A stretch of DNA of 64,000 nucleotides from Streptomyces iakyrus (lineage in GTDB: Bacteria; Actinomycetota; Actinomycetes; Streptomycetales; Streptomycetaceae): contig NZ_JNXI01000027.1 of NCBI RefSeq assembly GCF_000717055.1, forward strand, positions 62,001 to 126,000, given 5' to 3'. Both the position numbers and the translations under genes were made by a program. Every line of letters starts with the position of its first letter. Position 1 is the first letter of the stretch. The notes beneath the pieces are model-generated. The model worked only from the letters and a program-made list of their open reading frames with translations. It searched no databases and was not told the origin of the DNA. Positions 42,195 through 49,654 of this stretch are shown here, one piece after another.

Positions 42195-42408
42195 CGAAGC
42201 TGCCTTTGCCCTGGTGGGAGATCGCGTAGCCGTCCTCGCGAAGGCGTGAGATCGCCTGCCGGGCGACCGTGCGAGAGACGTCGTGCGTTGCCATCAGCTC
42301 GGTCTCGGACGGCAGCTTCTTGCCTGGAGCCAGCTCTCCCTGGCGGATGCGGCGCTTGAAGTCGTCAGCGATCTCCAGGTACTTCGCGCGTCCGGTGAAC
42401 TCGGCCAT
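42040..42408 (-). CDS. korSA: GntR-family repressor, KorSA-like
   Basis: A 122-residue regulator: winged helix YLEIADDFKRRIRQGELAPGKKLPSETELMATHDVSRTVARQAISRLREDGYAISHQGKGSFV (about 9-72), then a short helical tail (EEIAGYLSDVRQEVRRLAERMDQLEQLVRNQ) instead of a ligand domain. Short GntR proteins in this place are KorSA homologues, which in pSAM2 silence the activator and their own gene, keeping the element integrated. ATG 42406-42408 follows GAGAGGGG. Three operator-like dyads lie directly upstream. Confidence 0.88.
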   Translation of the reverse strand: MAEFTGRAKYLEIADDFKRRIRQGELAPGKKLPSETELMATHDVSRTVARQAISRLREDGYAISHQGKGSFVTLPDEPRPAKHSPEFEEIAGYLSDVRQEVRRLAERMDQLEQLVRNQAQDD

Positions 42409-42425
42409 AGCCCCTCTCAGTGCTT

Positions 42426-42529
42426 GTCGCACTAAGTGCAGCACATCCAACCGACAACAGTCGAGAACCACTTGACGTACTAAGTACTTCAGGTGCACTC
42501 TCGTGACAGGTCGACGTACTAAGTACGTC
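42426..42529. promoter_or_regulatory. Three GntR operator copies between korSA-like gene and the transfer genes
   Basis: GTCGCACTAAGTGCAGC (42426-42442), GACGTACTAAGTACTTC (42474-42490) and GACGTACTAAGTACGTC (42513-42529) share the core (C)ACTAAGTR; the third is a full dyad around the central A. Centres are 48 and 39 bp apart. TTGACG, a possible rightward -35, begins at 42473 within the second copy. Repression of both divergent transcripts by the GntR protein is inferred. Confidence 0.8.
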
Positions 42530-42557
42530 AAGTTCGACGACAGCTAGGAGCGCACTC

Positions 42558-42911
42558 ATGCGTCAGATCCCCGTTGAGACGTCCGGCGCGACCGTGATGG
42601 TCGCCAAGGCCCCGCAGCCCAAGGTCCGTGACCGCCGGACCGGTGAGATCGCCACCGACGCCGACGGCGTCAAGCTGATGACCGTCGACGTGATCTTCGC
42701 GGCCAACGACGAAGTCGAGATCCTGTCCATCACCGTCCCGGAGCCCGGTATCTCCAGCGACCTGGCCATGGGCACCCCGGTCGCCCTGACGGGCTTGATC
42801 GCCAGGCCGTGGGAAAACGAGTTCAACGGCCAGAAGCGCCACGGCATCGCCTTCCGCGCCGTCGCCGTCACCTCGCTGGCCGCCACCGGCTCGGCATCCG
42901 AGGCGGCCTGA
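42558..42911 (+). CDS. SCO3933-family AICE regulatory protein
   Basis: A 117-residue protein seen upstream of ftsK/traSA genes in many AICEs and labelled SCO3933-family. MRQIPVETSGATVMVAKAPQPKVRDRRTGEIATDADG and PVALTGLIARPWENEFNGQKRHGIAFRA recall an OB-fold-like single-domain protein; its mechanism is not established. AGGAGCG precedes the ATG with 5-nt spacing. It is the first gene right of the operator array and ends 2 bp before the traSA start. Confidence 0.8.
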   Translation: MRQIPVETSGATVMVAKAPQPKVRDRRTGEIATDADGVKLMTVDVIFAANDEVEILSITVPEPGISSDLAMGTPVALTGLIARPWENEFNGQKRHGIAFRAVAVTSLAATGSASEAA

Positions 42912-42913
42912 TC

Positions 42914-44120
42914 ATGACCTGGTTCATGGGCGCCGTGGTTGTGGTCGTCGCCGCTGCGGGTCTCCTGCGGTGGCGGCGCCCCGCCTGGTACTGGCTGACC
43001 TTCGGCGTCTTCGTCGCCTCGGTCCGGGTCCTGGTCCGCTACGCCTCGGTCATGGACGCCTGCGGACTGACGGTCCCGCCCTCGCGCTGGCGGCTGGCCT
43101 TGGCCCGGGTGGCCAACCGTCCGGTGCCCGAGTCCCGAGTGCCGCGCATCCTGCGGCTTCGGCCCACACGGACCGGCCTGGTCCTGCGGCTCAAGCTCCG
43201 CCCCGGCCAGGACGCCTTCGACGTGGCGGCGGCTACCGACCGGCTGCGCCACTCCTTCGCAATGTACGGCGTCACCTCCCGAGAGGTCCGCTCCGGTGTG
43301 GTTGAAGTGCGAATGACCGGCTATGACGTGCTCAAGCAGGTCCAGATGCCCGCCAAGACCGACACGCGTCCGATGCGGGTGCCGGTCGCGCTGCGCGAGG
43401 ACGGCTCTGTGCACTACCGCGACTACCGCGCCGTCCCCCACGGCCTGACCCTCGGGGCCACGGAGTCCGGCAAGTCCGTCTACCAGCGCAACCTGGTCGC
43501 CGGACTCCCAACTCATCCGAGCCGAGCAGCGCATCAGCGTCGCCGTGCCGGATGCGGAGATCGCCGCAGACATCTGGGACCTGCCCGACAACATCCGCCC
43601 AGTCCCGGTCGTGGTCCTGGTCGACGAGGTCGCCGAACTCGCCCTGTTCGCCAGCAAGGAAGAGGAGAAGCGCCGCGACCGGATCATCACCGCCCTCGTG
43701 CGCCTCGCCCAGCTCGGTCGCGCGGCCGGTATCTACCTGGAGATCTGCGGGCAGCGCTTCGGGTCCGAACTCGGCAAGGGCATCACCATGCTCCGGGCCC
43801 AGCTCACCGGCCGCACCGCCCACCGCGTCAACGATGAAACCTCCGCCAACATGGCCTTCGGTGACATCTCCCCGGACGCCGTCCTGGCCGCCATCCAGAT
43901 CCCCGCTGAGACACGCGGCATAGCGATCGCCGGTGACTCGACCGGTGGCTGGCACCGCATCCGCGCTCCGCACACCTCGCTGCGCCAGGCCGTGAACACC
44001 TGCAACAAGTACGCCGACCGCACCCCCGAGGTGCCTGCCCTGGCGCCGTTCCGGCCCGCGGCTGCGGCGCTGCCCTCGGCCCGGGGCCCGCTGTCCAAGA
44101 CGGCACCTGCCACCGCCTGA
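42914..44120 (+). pseudogene. traSA: traSA (FtsK/SpoIIIE-like conjugal DNA translocase), internal deletion and frameshift
   Basis: Frame 1 codes residues 1-198 with an N-terminal membrane segment (MGAVVVVVAAAGLL) and Walker A GATESGKS (181-188), ending at VAGL near 43507. The homology resumes at 43509 in the +1 shifted frame with QLIRAEQRISVAVPDAEIAADIWDLP, then Walker B VVVLVDEVAEL and DRIITALVRLAQLGRAAGIYLEICGQRFG to the stop at 44118-44120. In intact relatives ~45-55 residues lie between these points, so a deletion of roughly 150 bp plus one frame step has occurred. TraSA pumps double-stranded DNA between mycelia; this copy should be non-functional. Confidence 0.88.
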
Positions 44121-44202
44121 TCCATCTGTCATCTCCGGTCGGCGCGACCGCTTCGCGCCAGGTCCCTACCCCTCCCATGCCTCACGACAGGAAGGAGCCG
44201 TG

Positions 44203-44898
44203 ATGGCCCGCCCCGCTCTCCGCGTCGACGCCGTCCTGGTCCAGGCCGTCATCGCAGGGGCGCTGTCCTTCGCCCACCTCCACGACCTAGCCGCCGCTGC
44301 CGGACAGGACGGCTGGAAAGCCTGGGCCTACCCGATCAGCGTCGACCTGCTCCTGGTCGCTGCCTGGCGGCGGCTCCGTGTCGATGGACCGTCGCGGCTG
44401 GCCTGGTGCTGGTTCGTGATCGCCCTGGTCGCCTCCCTCGGCGCCAACGTCGCCACCGCCGGACTCCTCGACCTCGACCATGTCCCGGCCTGGCTGCGCA
44501 TCCTCGTGGCCGCCTGGCCCGCCCTGGCCTTCATGGGCGGTACCCTCCTCGCCCACTCCGCCACAGACCCAGTGCCGGAACCGCCGGCACCCGCAACCCC
44601 GGGCACCGAGCCGGGGCCTGAACTGGTCACCGAGACCGACCCCGAGCCTGAGCCCGAGCCGCTTCCAGCGGTCGACCACACCCCGGCCCTCCCGGCTAGT
44701 GAGCCCGCCCGGGCTGAGCCTGCCCCAGCCGAGCCCGCTCCGGCCTCGCCGGTCCCGGCCGCGCTGGTCGACCACGCCCGCAAGGTCGCCGACGACCACC
44801 ACGCCCGCACCGGTACCCCGATCGACACCGACACCCTGCGCGCCCGCCTCGGCGTCCCGCCCCAACTCGCCGACGCCATCGCCGCCCAACTCGCCTGA
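44203..44898 (+). CDS. DUF2637 membrane protein of AICE transfer region
   Basis: A 231-residue protein with four hydrophobic segments in the first 125 residues (AVIAGALSFAHLHDLA, AYPISVDLLLVAAW, WFVIALVASLGANVATAGLLD, WLRILVAAWPALAFMGGTLLA), a Pro/Glu-rich linker (130-185), and a C-terminal helix pair (ALVDHARKVADDHHARTGTPIDTDTLRARLGVPPQLADAIAAQ). DUF2637 proteins accompany traSA and spd genes and are thought to help spread in mycelium. ATG 44203 has AAGGAG at 5 nt; a GTG 3 bp earlier is less likely. Confidence 0.85.
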   Translation: MARPALRVDAVLVQAVIAGALSFAHLHDLAAAAGQDGWKAWAYPISVDLLLVAAWRRLRVDGPSRLAWCWFVIALVASLGANVATAGLLDLDHVPAWLRILVAAWPALAFMGGTLLAHSATDPVPEPPAPATPGTEPGPELVTETDPEPEPEPLPAVDHTPALPASEPARAEPAPAEPAPASPVPAALVDHARKVADDHHARTGTPIDTDTLRARLGVPPQLADAIAAQLA

Positions 44899-44917
44899 CA
44901 TCGACGGGAGCCACGCC

Positions 44918-45112
44918 ATGACCAGTGACCCGGCCGACCTGACCGCCGCCGACCACCTCGACGCCGCCTACGAGATAGCCGCCGCGAACCGGCCGCTCCT
45001 CGCGCACCTGCTCGCCGAGGAAGCTGCCCGCCGCACCGCCGACCCGGCCACCGCCGCCGCTATCCGCGCCGCGTTCCCCGACCCGGCCCTGACCCGCAAG
45101 GAGACCGACTGA
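44918..45112 (+). CDS. Small AICE hypothetical protein
   Basis: A 64-residue acidic, Ala-rich helical protein (DLTAADHLDAAYEIAAANRPLLAHLLAEEAARRT). ATG follows GGGAG with 7-nt spacing; 19 bp after the DUF2637 gene and 1 bp before the next start, so it belongs to the transfer operon. Function unknown; similar small proteins occur in the same position of related elements. Confidence 0.7.
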   Translation: MTSDPADLTAADHLDAAYEIAAANRPLLAHLLAEEAARRTADPATAAAIRAAFPDPALTRKETD

Positions 45113-45113
45113 C

Positions 45114-45305
45114 ATGCCCGCCCGCGACCACTTCCACTCTGTGATGCGCATCGGCCCGGTGCAGATCGGCACCCACCGCGACCGCCACGGCCAGACCAAG
45201 TACGCCGCCGTGTGCACCGCCGACCGCTGCGGCTGGTCCTCCGACTACTCCAGCCAGTCCGCTGCCCAGCTCGCCGCCCGCACCCACCGCTGCCGCGTCC
45301 GCTAG
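45114..45305 (+). CDS. Small mobile-element transfer protein
   Basis: A 63-residue protein: RIGPVQIGTHRDRHGQTKYAAVCTADRCGWSSDYSSQSAAQLAARTHRCRVR. The C-x4-C and final H-x-C may bind zinc. Proteins of this size and sequence are labelled mobile element transfer protein in streptomycete AICEs (SpdA/SpdD region). ATG overlaps nothing and sits one base after the previous stop, with AAGGAG inside the previous gene's end. Confidence 0.78.
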   Translation: MPARDHFHSVMRIGPVQIGTHRDRHGQTKYAAVCTADRCGWSSDYSSQSAAQLAARTHRCRVR

Positions 45306-45318
45306 GAGGCCCTCCGCC

Positions 45319-45474
45319 ATGGAAGTACCGCTCTGGCTCGCCCTGCTCGTCGTCGGCTACCTCGGCGTCAAGCTCATCCGCCCGCCCGCCTGGCTCATCA
45401 CCGTCCTGCTGCTCGGCGGCTTCCTCCTCGCCGACAGCGTCCTTGCCCCCGCCATCGACACCTTCATCAAGTAA
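45319..45474 (+). CDS. Very small membrane protein of the spread region
   Basis: A 51-residue protein with two hydrophobic stretches (LWLALLVVGYLGVKLI and WLITVLLLGGFLLADSVL). CTAGGAGG precedes the ATG at 7-nt distance. Spd-type proteins needed for pock formation are often this small and membranous. Function not otherwise known. Confidence 0.72.
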   Translation: MEVPLWLALLVVGYLGVKLIRPPAWLITVLLLGGFLLADSVLAPAIDTFIK

Positions 45475-45498
45475 CCACCCCGGAAGGGAGAACCGCTG

Positions 45499-45822
45499 AT
45501 GTTCCGTCCGAAGATCCCGACCATGCCCACGCCGACCGGCCACGTCAGCACGCCCGCAGTGGTCGAGCCGACCACCATCGTCCCGGCCGCCCAGACCCCG
45601 CCCCCCGCACCCGTGGCCCCGGTCCCCGCGCCGTCCCGGCCGACGGTGCAGCTCACCCCCGGCACCGCGCTCGCCCTCGTCGGCGGCGGCACCGCCGTGG
45701 TCCTGGTCGTCGGCGCCGTCCTGGTCTCCATGCTCCTGGCCGTCGCCATCACCGGCGCCTCGCTCGCCGTCTGCGCCGTCGTCCTGCGCTCCCTGCTCGC
45801 CTCCGAGACCAAGCGACGCTGA
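45499..45822 (+). CDS. spdB: SpdB-like membrane protein
   Basis: A 107-residue protein: a Pro/Ala-rich cytoplasmic part (1-55) followed by two adjoining hydrophobic segments (LALVGGGTAVVLVVGAVLVSMLLAVAITGASLAVCAVVL). This layout is that of SpdB2/SpdB-type proteins that act in intramycelial plasmid spread, possibly as septal pores. GGGAGAA precedes the ATG. Confidence 0.75.
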   Translation: MFRPKIPTMPTPTGHVSTPAVVEPTTIVPAAQTPPPAPVAPVPAPSRPTVQLTPGTALALVGGGTAVVLVVGAVLVSMLLAVAITGASLAVCAVVLRSLLASETKRR

Positions 45823-45911
45823 CCGGCCCCCGGAGCGGCATCAACCGCCAAGTCTCATCCGCTCCGGGCGCCGTCCCTGTCCGATCCAACGAACCGGAAG
45901 GAACCCCCAGC

Positions 45912-46100
45912 ATGCCGCACCCCACCGCCACACCGACGCCCCGCATCTGCCCCAACTGCGACGGCTTCGCCACCGCCGCCATCACCACCGGCAGCCGCGA
46001 CCGGCACGGCCAGCTGCCCACGCTCACCATCGACTGCCGGGCTTGCGACGGCCAGGGCACCGTCCCCGCCCGCCGCGTCCGGGAGGGTGCGCGTGCCTGA
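45912..46100 (+). CDS. Small double-CxxC zinc-finger protein
   Basis: A 62-residue protein with ICPNCDG (12-18) and DCRACDGQG (41-49), the DnaJ-like CxxCxG zinc pattern. Such small zinc proteins precede rep in AICEs; a role in DNA or protein binding is likely but unproven. GGAAGGAAC precedes the ATG. Its end overlaps the rep start by 8 bp. Confidence 0.72.
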   Translation: MPHPTATPTPRICPNCDGFATAAITTGSRDRHGQLPTLTIDCRACDGQGTVPARRVREGARA

Positions 46101-47250
46101 CCTGCTCGACCCGACCACCCTCGGCGACCTGCTGAGGGTGGCTTCGGCCCCCGACTACCACCGCTGGCACGAGCAGATCCGCCGCACCGGCCGACGCGAC
46201 ATCCCATCCACCGTCCGCGACCACCCCCGCGTCTTCGCCACCCTCACCGCACCCTCCTTCGGCCGGGTCCACAACCGGCCCGACCATGGCGTCTGCCGCT
46301 GCGGTGTTCGCCACGCCCCGGACGCCCCTGAGCTGGGCACCGCCCTCGACCCGGCCACCTACGACTACGCGGGCGCCGTGCTGTTCAACAACCACGCCGG
46401 GCAGCTCTGGCAGCGCTTCACCAACCGGCTCCGCCGCGAGATAGCCGCCCGCGCCGGCATCACCCAACGCGAGCTGAAGGAGTGCGCCCGCCTCTCCTAC
46501 GGCAAGGTCGCCGAGTTCCAGAAGCGCGGCGCCGTGCACTTCCACGCCGTCATCCGCGTCGACGGCCCCGACGGACCCGACACTCCACCGCCCGCCTGGG
46601 CCACGGTCGACCTCCTCGCCGACTCCATCCGTGCAGCTGCCGCGCACTCCTACACCTCGGTCTCCGTCCCGGCCGCCGAGGACCAGCCCGCCCGCACCTT
46701 CCGCTGGGGCACCCAGCTCGACGTCCGGCCCGTGAAGGCCTTCGGCGACGGCTCCGCCATCACCGAGCAGGCGGTCGCCTCCTATGTGGCCAAGTACGCC
46801 ACCAAGGCCGCCGAGAACACCGGCACCCTCGACCGGCGTATCGGCGAACTCTCCGAGCTCGACCGCCACGGCGTACCCGAGCACACCCGCGGCCTCATCG
46901 AGGCCTGCAAGGTGCTCGATCCGCTGTACCCCGACCGGCGCCTGTGGGCCTGGGCTCACATGCTCGGCTTTCGCGGCCACTTCTCCTCCAAGTCCCGCCG
47001 CTACTCCACCACCCTCGGCGCCCTCCGCCAGGCCCGCGCCGACTACCGCGCAGCCCAGGAACACGCCGCCCTCGGCCTCGAAGACCGCGAGCCCGACACC
47101 GTCCTCGTCCTGGCCGACTGGCAGTACGCCGGACACGGCCACACCCCCGGAGAATCCGCCCTCGCCGCCACCGTCGCCCGCGACCTCCAACGCAACCGCG
47201 AAACCGCCCGCGAAGCCCTACGCGACCAACTCATCGAAGAGGAGTGGTGA
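46093..47250 (+). CDS. repSA: Replication initiator, RepSA-like, apparently shortened
   Basis: A 385-residue rolling-circle-type initiator. VFATLTAPSFGRVHNRPDHGVCRCGVRH, the HUH motif HFHAVIRVDG and YVAKYATKAAENTG (catalytic Tyr region) are AICE Rep features. The GTG at 46093 has GGAGGG 5 nt upstream. Relatives I recall have ~70-75 extra residues with a Cys-rich zinc motif between IRRTG and the VPxTVRDHPR segment; here IRRTGRRDIPSTVRDHPR joins directly, keeping the frame. That would be an in-frame deletion, with uncertain effect on initiation. Confidence 0.8.
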   Translation: MPDLLDPTTLGDLLRVASAPDYHRWHEQIRRTGRRDIPSTVRDHPRVFATLTAPSFGRVHNRPDHGVCRCGVRHAPDAPELGTALDPATYDYAGAVLFNNHAGQLWQRFTNRLRREIAARAGITQRELKECARLSYGKVAEFQKRGAVHFHAVIRVDGPDGPDTPPPAWATVDLLADSIRAAAAHSYTSVSVPAAEDQPARTFRWGTQLDVRPVKAFGDGSAITEQAVASYVAKYATKAAENTGTLDRRIGELSELDRHGVPEHTRGLIEACKVLDPLYPDRRLWAWAHMLGFRGHFSSKSRRYSTTLGALRQARADYRAAQEHAALGLEDREPDTVLVLADWQYAGHGHTPGESALAATVARDLQRNRETAREALRDQLIEEEW

Positions 47251-47252
47251 CC

Positions 47253-47450
47253 ATGGCCTCAGAGCTGCCGAACCGGTTCCTGACGCCTGAGGACCTGGTC
47301 GAGATGTTCGAACTGCCCAGCGTCGAGACCGTCTACCAGTGGCGCCGCAAGCGCACCGGCCCCCGCGGCTTCCGAGTCGGCCGGCATCTCCGCTTCGACC
47401 CGAACGACATACGGGCCTGGGTCGACTCCCAGCTCGAGGAGGCCGCCTAA
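47253..47450 (+). CDS. xis: Excisionase (Xis), MerR-like helix-turn-helix
   Basis: A 65-residue protein: RFLTPEDLVEMFELPSVETVYQWRRKRTGPRGFRVGRHLRFDPNDIRAWVDSQ, the HTH_17 excisionase fold. AGAGGAG precedes the ATG. Its stop overlaps the int start (TAATG), so the two are coupled, as in pSAM2. Works with Int to excise the element. Confidence 0.92.
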   Translation: MASELPNRFLTPEDLVEMFELPSVETVYQWRRKRTGPRGFRVGRHLRFDPNDIRAWVDSQLEEAA

Positions 47451-48685
47451 TGGCGGGGCACGTCCAAGACCGCTGGTACAAGACCGAGCCGGGCCCCGAC
47501 GGCAAGCCGGTAAGGGTCAAGACCGAACGCTACGGCAACGGACTCCGCTACCGGGCCCGCTACGTAGGCCCGGACGGCACCGAGAAGAGCAAGTCCTTCC
47601 CAGACCGTCAGAAGCGCCGGGCGGAAGAGTGGCTGGCCGAGACGGCTGCCGACATGTCCCGTGGTCAGTACGTGGACCCCAGGGCAGCCCAGACAACCTT
47701 TCAGCAGTACGCGGAGCGCTGGATCACCGGTCAGACGACCGACCTGAACACACGAATCGGGGTGGAGACGCGTCTTCGGCTGCATGCCTTCCCTCGTCTC
47801 GGGGCGCGTCCGCTGGGGTCTTTCCGTCCAGTCCACATCCGCGAGTTCGTGCGCGACCTGGAGAACGGGCCGATGGGCGGCACCTACGCCCGCAACATCT
47901 ACGCCAACGTCCGTGCCGTCCTCTCGGCCGCCGTGGATGACGGCTTCCTCGCCAGGAACCCGTGCTCGGCAGCGTCAGTGCGCCCGCCCGCCGTCTCGAC
48001 TGCCCGGGTCGTTCCCTGGCTCCCGTCCCAGGTACGTGCGGTCCGAGCCGCCCTGCCTGAGCGCTACCAAGCCATGGTCGACGTCGGCAGCGGCTGCGGC
48101 CTCCGACAGGGCGAGATCATCGGTCTGGCCGAAGACACCTTGCAGCTCGACAGCGACACCCTTCGGGTCACCGCTCAGGTCAAGCTGATCCGGGGCGTCG
48201 CGGTCTTCGCTCCGCCCAAGGGCAACAAGGAGCGTGACGTACCGCTGCCGTCCTCGGTCGCCTCCGCCCTGCGCCGACACATGGAGAGTCACCCGCCCGT
48301 GGGCATCAAGCTGCCCTGGGGGAGGCCGGACGGCCCACTCACCGAACGACGTCTGATCTTCACCAACACGGCCGACGGAATCGTCTGGCGAAGCAACTTC
48401 AACGTCCACGAGTGGAAGCGCGCCCTCGCCGCCGCCGGCCTCATCCCGACGCCCGAACCCGGCAAGCCGTACGCCTCCGCCCGGCAGCACGGAATGCACG
48501 CCCTGCGCCACTTCTACGCCTCGGTCCTCCTGGACGCGGGCGAGAGCATCAAGGCCGTGAGCGAATACCTCGGGCACTCCGATCCGGCGATGACGCTGCG
48601 GGTGTACGCCCACCTGATGCCCAGCAGCACCGAGCGCGCCCGCCGGGCTCTGGACGGTGTCTTCGGCACGGCCCAGGAGCCCTGA
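47450..48685 (+). CDS. int: Tyrosine recombinase integrase
   Basis: A 411-residue site-specific recombinase. The N-terminal arm-binding part (YRARYVGPDGTEKSKSFPDR, 34-53), core-binding SAM-like domain (~84-175) and catalytic domain follow, with R219 (GLRQGE), H350-xx-R353 (HALRH), H376 (LGHSD) and nucleophile Y386 (TLRVYAHL) all present. It appears fully functional. Start ATG overlaps the xis stop. It lies next to the right attachment site, usual for AICEs, and ends in a strong terminator. Confidence 0.95.
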   Translation: MAGHVQDRWYKTEPGPDGKPVRVKTERYGNGLRYRARYVGPDGTEKSKSFPDRQKRRAEEWLAETAADMSRGQYVDPRAAQTTFQQYAERWITGQTTDLNTRIGVETRLRLHAFPRLGARPLGSFRPVHIREFVRDLENGPMGGTYARNIYANVRAVLSAAVDDGFLARNPCSAASVRPPAVSTARVVPWLPSQVRAVRAALPERYQAMVDVGSGCGLRQGEIIGLAEDTLQLDSDTLRVTAQVKLIRGVAVFAPPKGNKERDVPLPSSVASALRRHMESHPPVGIKLPWGRPDGPLTERRLIFTNTADGIVWRSNFNVHEWKRALAAAGLIPTPEPGKPYASARQHGMHALRHFYASVLLDAGESIKAVSEYLGHSDPAMTLRVYAHLMPSSTERARRALDGVFGTAQEP

Positions 48686-48703
48686 CGGCCCAGGGACGGC
48701 CCA
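48684..48703. repeat. Right copy of the 20-bp arm repeat
   Basis: Identical to 38266-38285 and in the same orientation; it begins within the int stop codon and lies 98 bp inside the right core. Proposed integrase arm or Xis binding site. Confidence 0.7.
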
Positions 48704-48716
48704 CCGGGCACAAGAC

Positions 48717-48757
48717 AGCCCCCTACTGGCGACAAGACCGCTGGTAGGGGGCTTCTT
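48717..48757 (+). terminator. int terminator
   Basis: AGCCCCCTAC (48717-48726) pairs perfectly with GTAGGGGGCT (48744-48753), followed by TCTTC, 32 bp after the int stop. Confidence 0.85.
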
Positions 48758-48774
48758 CATGCCCGGAGCACATC

Positions 48775-48821
48775 AGTTCTCCGGGCTTAGGCATGGCCGT
48801 ACCAGTGTCGCAGATCGATTC
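48775..48821. repeat. attR: right attachment site with a copy of the rlmN 5' end
   Basis: Aligned to 38148-38194 without gaps. Core CCAGTGTCGCAGATC at 48802-48816. On the minus strand it holds an ATG followed by codons for MPKPGEL, against MPAPGEL in rlmN, after which similarity stops. The outer side (from 48817) is probably the original upstream DNA of rlmN. Confidence 0.8.
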
Positions 48822-48888
48822 AGGTGACCTACGGCCCCGGCCGACGGAACCGAGTGTTCCTGCTCATGACGCCGGGCAAGCGCGAGCA

Positions 48889-49044
48889 ATGACGTCCTTC
48901 TACGCGGCACCGGTTCAACTGGCGGAGAAGTGGCAAGGCCCCCCGTGGTTCAAGTGGGCCTTCCTCGGGGTGTGGGCCCTCTGCGGAGTGTTCATCCTCT
49001 TCAAGCTGCGCCAGAACGGCTGGAAGTTCCCCCGGCGACGCTGA
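48889..49044 (+). CDS. Small single-pass membrane protein
   Basis: A 51-residue protein with one membrane helix (WFKWAFLGVWALCGVFILFKL) and a basic tail (PRRR). The ATG at 48889 gives MTSFYAAPVQLAEKWQGP; a longer frame from 48793 would run through the attachment site and is less likely. Before the AICE inserted, it would have been divergent from rlmN across ~80 bp. Function unknown. Confidence 0.7.
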   Translation: MTSFYAAPVQLAEKWQGPPWFKWAFLGVWALCGVFILFKLRQNGWKFPRRR

Positions 49045-49069
49045 GGCGTGCCCCCGGGGGCGGAGCGTC

Positions 49070-49519
49070 CTACTCCCCCGTCTGCTCCAGCCGATCCTTG
49101 AGGAGCTGCTCGTTGCGTGGGAGTTCCTTGCGGACCTGGGGGCGTACGACGAGGGGGACCAGGACCTTGCCCATGCCGTGGCCCTCGAAGTCGATGTCGA
49201 TCGTGACGTGGGAGCGCCGGCCCTCGTCGTACGGCTCGACCTCGCCGTGCACCTGTGCCCGGACGGGGCCGTCCACGCCGCGCATACCCCAGCTGTGCGG
49301 CGGGTCGTACTCGGTGACCTCCATGGTCATCGGCATGACACGACGGCCGATGTGCCGGGTCACCCGGACCTGGGTGCCGATGCCGACGGGCCCCGCGTCG
49401 AGGCGCTCCGCGGACACGGCGCTCAGCTGCCACTCCGGCATGCGCTGGGTGTCCATGACGTACTGGTAGACCTCCTCCGGACGGCGGTCGACGTCGATGC
49501 TCTCTCGGATGATGGCCAT
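49070..49519 (-). CDS. SRPBCC (START-like) family protein
   Basis: A 149-residue protein with the polyketide cyclase/coenzyme Q-binding fold: MAIIRESIDVDRRPEEVYQYVMDTQRMPEWQ and a C-terminal helix (FEGHGMGKVLVPLVVRPQVRKELPRNEQLLKDRLE). Binds a hydrophobic ligand in relatives; no ligand known here. CAAGGAGG precedes the ATG 49517-49519 at correct spacing. Confidence 0.87.
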   Translation of the reverse strand: MAIIRESIDVDRRPEEVYQYVMDTQRMPEWQLSAVSAERLDAGPVGIGTQVRVTRHIGRRVMPMTMEVTEYDPPHSWGMRGVDGPVRAQVHGEVEPYDEGRRSHVTIDIDFEGHGMGKVLVPLVVRPQVRKELPRNEQLLKDRLEQTGE

Positions 49520-49608
49520 GACGGCCTCCTTGGGAGACTTCGGGAGGTTTCGGGAGGTACACCTGCATCGTCCCACCTCGGACTCCCGGGCGTCTCCCCG
49601 GGACGACA

Positions 49609-49640
49609 GTGAGCCCCTGCCCATCAGGGCAGGGGCTCAC
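49609..49640 (-). terminator. Terminator of the cdsA operon
   Basis: Perfect 14-bp stem GTGAGCCCCTGCCC with its complement (49609-49622, 49627-49640) and 4-base loop, 15 bp beyond the cdsA stop. It lies on the leader side of the SRPBCC gene. Confidence 0.85.
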
Positions 49641-49654
49641 CGGCAGCGGTCGTT

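Larger units (their letters stand above)
38175..48816. mobile_element. AICE (pSAM2-like integrative and conjugative element), ~10.6 kb
   Basis: Bounded by the identical 15-bp cores at 38175-38189 and 48802-48816, giving a unit of 10,627 bp. From the right: int, xis, rep, a set of spd/transfer genes, a traSA pseudogene, an SCO3933-type gene, a KorSA-like GntR repressor with operators, an XRE regulator, a Pif-like Nudix gene and, at the left, an AT-rich HEPN gene. The gene order is that of pSAM2-type elements. Insertion is at the 5' end of rlmN, not a tRNA gene. traSA is broken and rep looks shortened, so mobility is doubtful although int and xis appear intact. Confidence 0.9.

Noticed and set aside
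43545..44120. A separate small gene made of the traSA 3' half with its own GTG start
   Set aside because: Its homology continues upstream of that GTG to the frameshift point, and no ribosome-binding site is present, so it is better read as part of the broken traSA.
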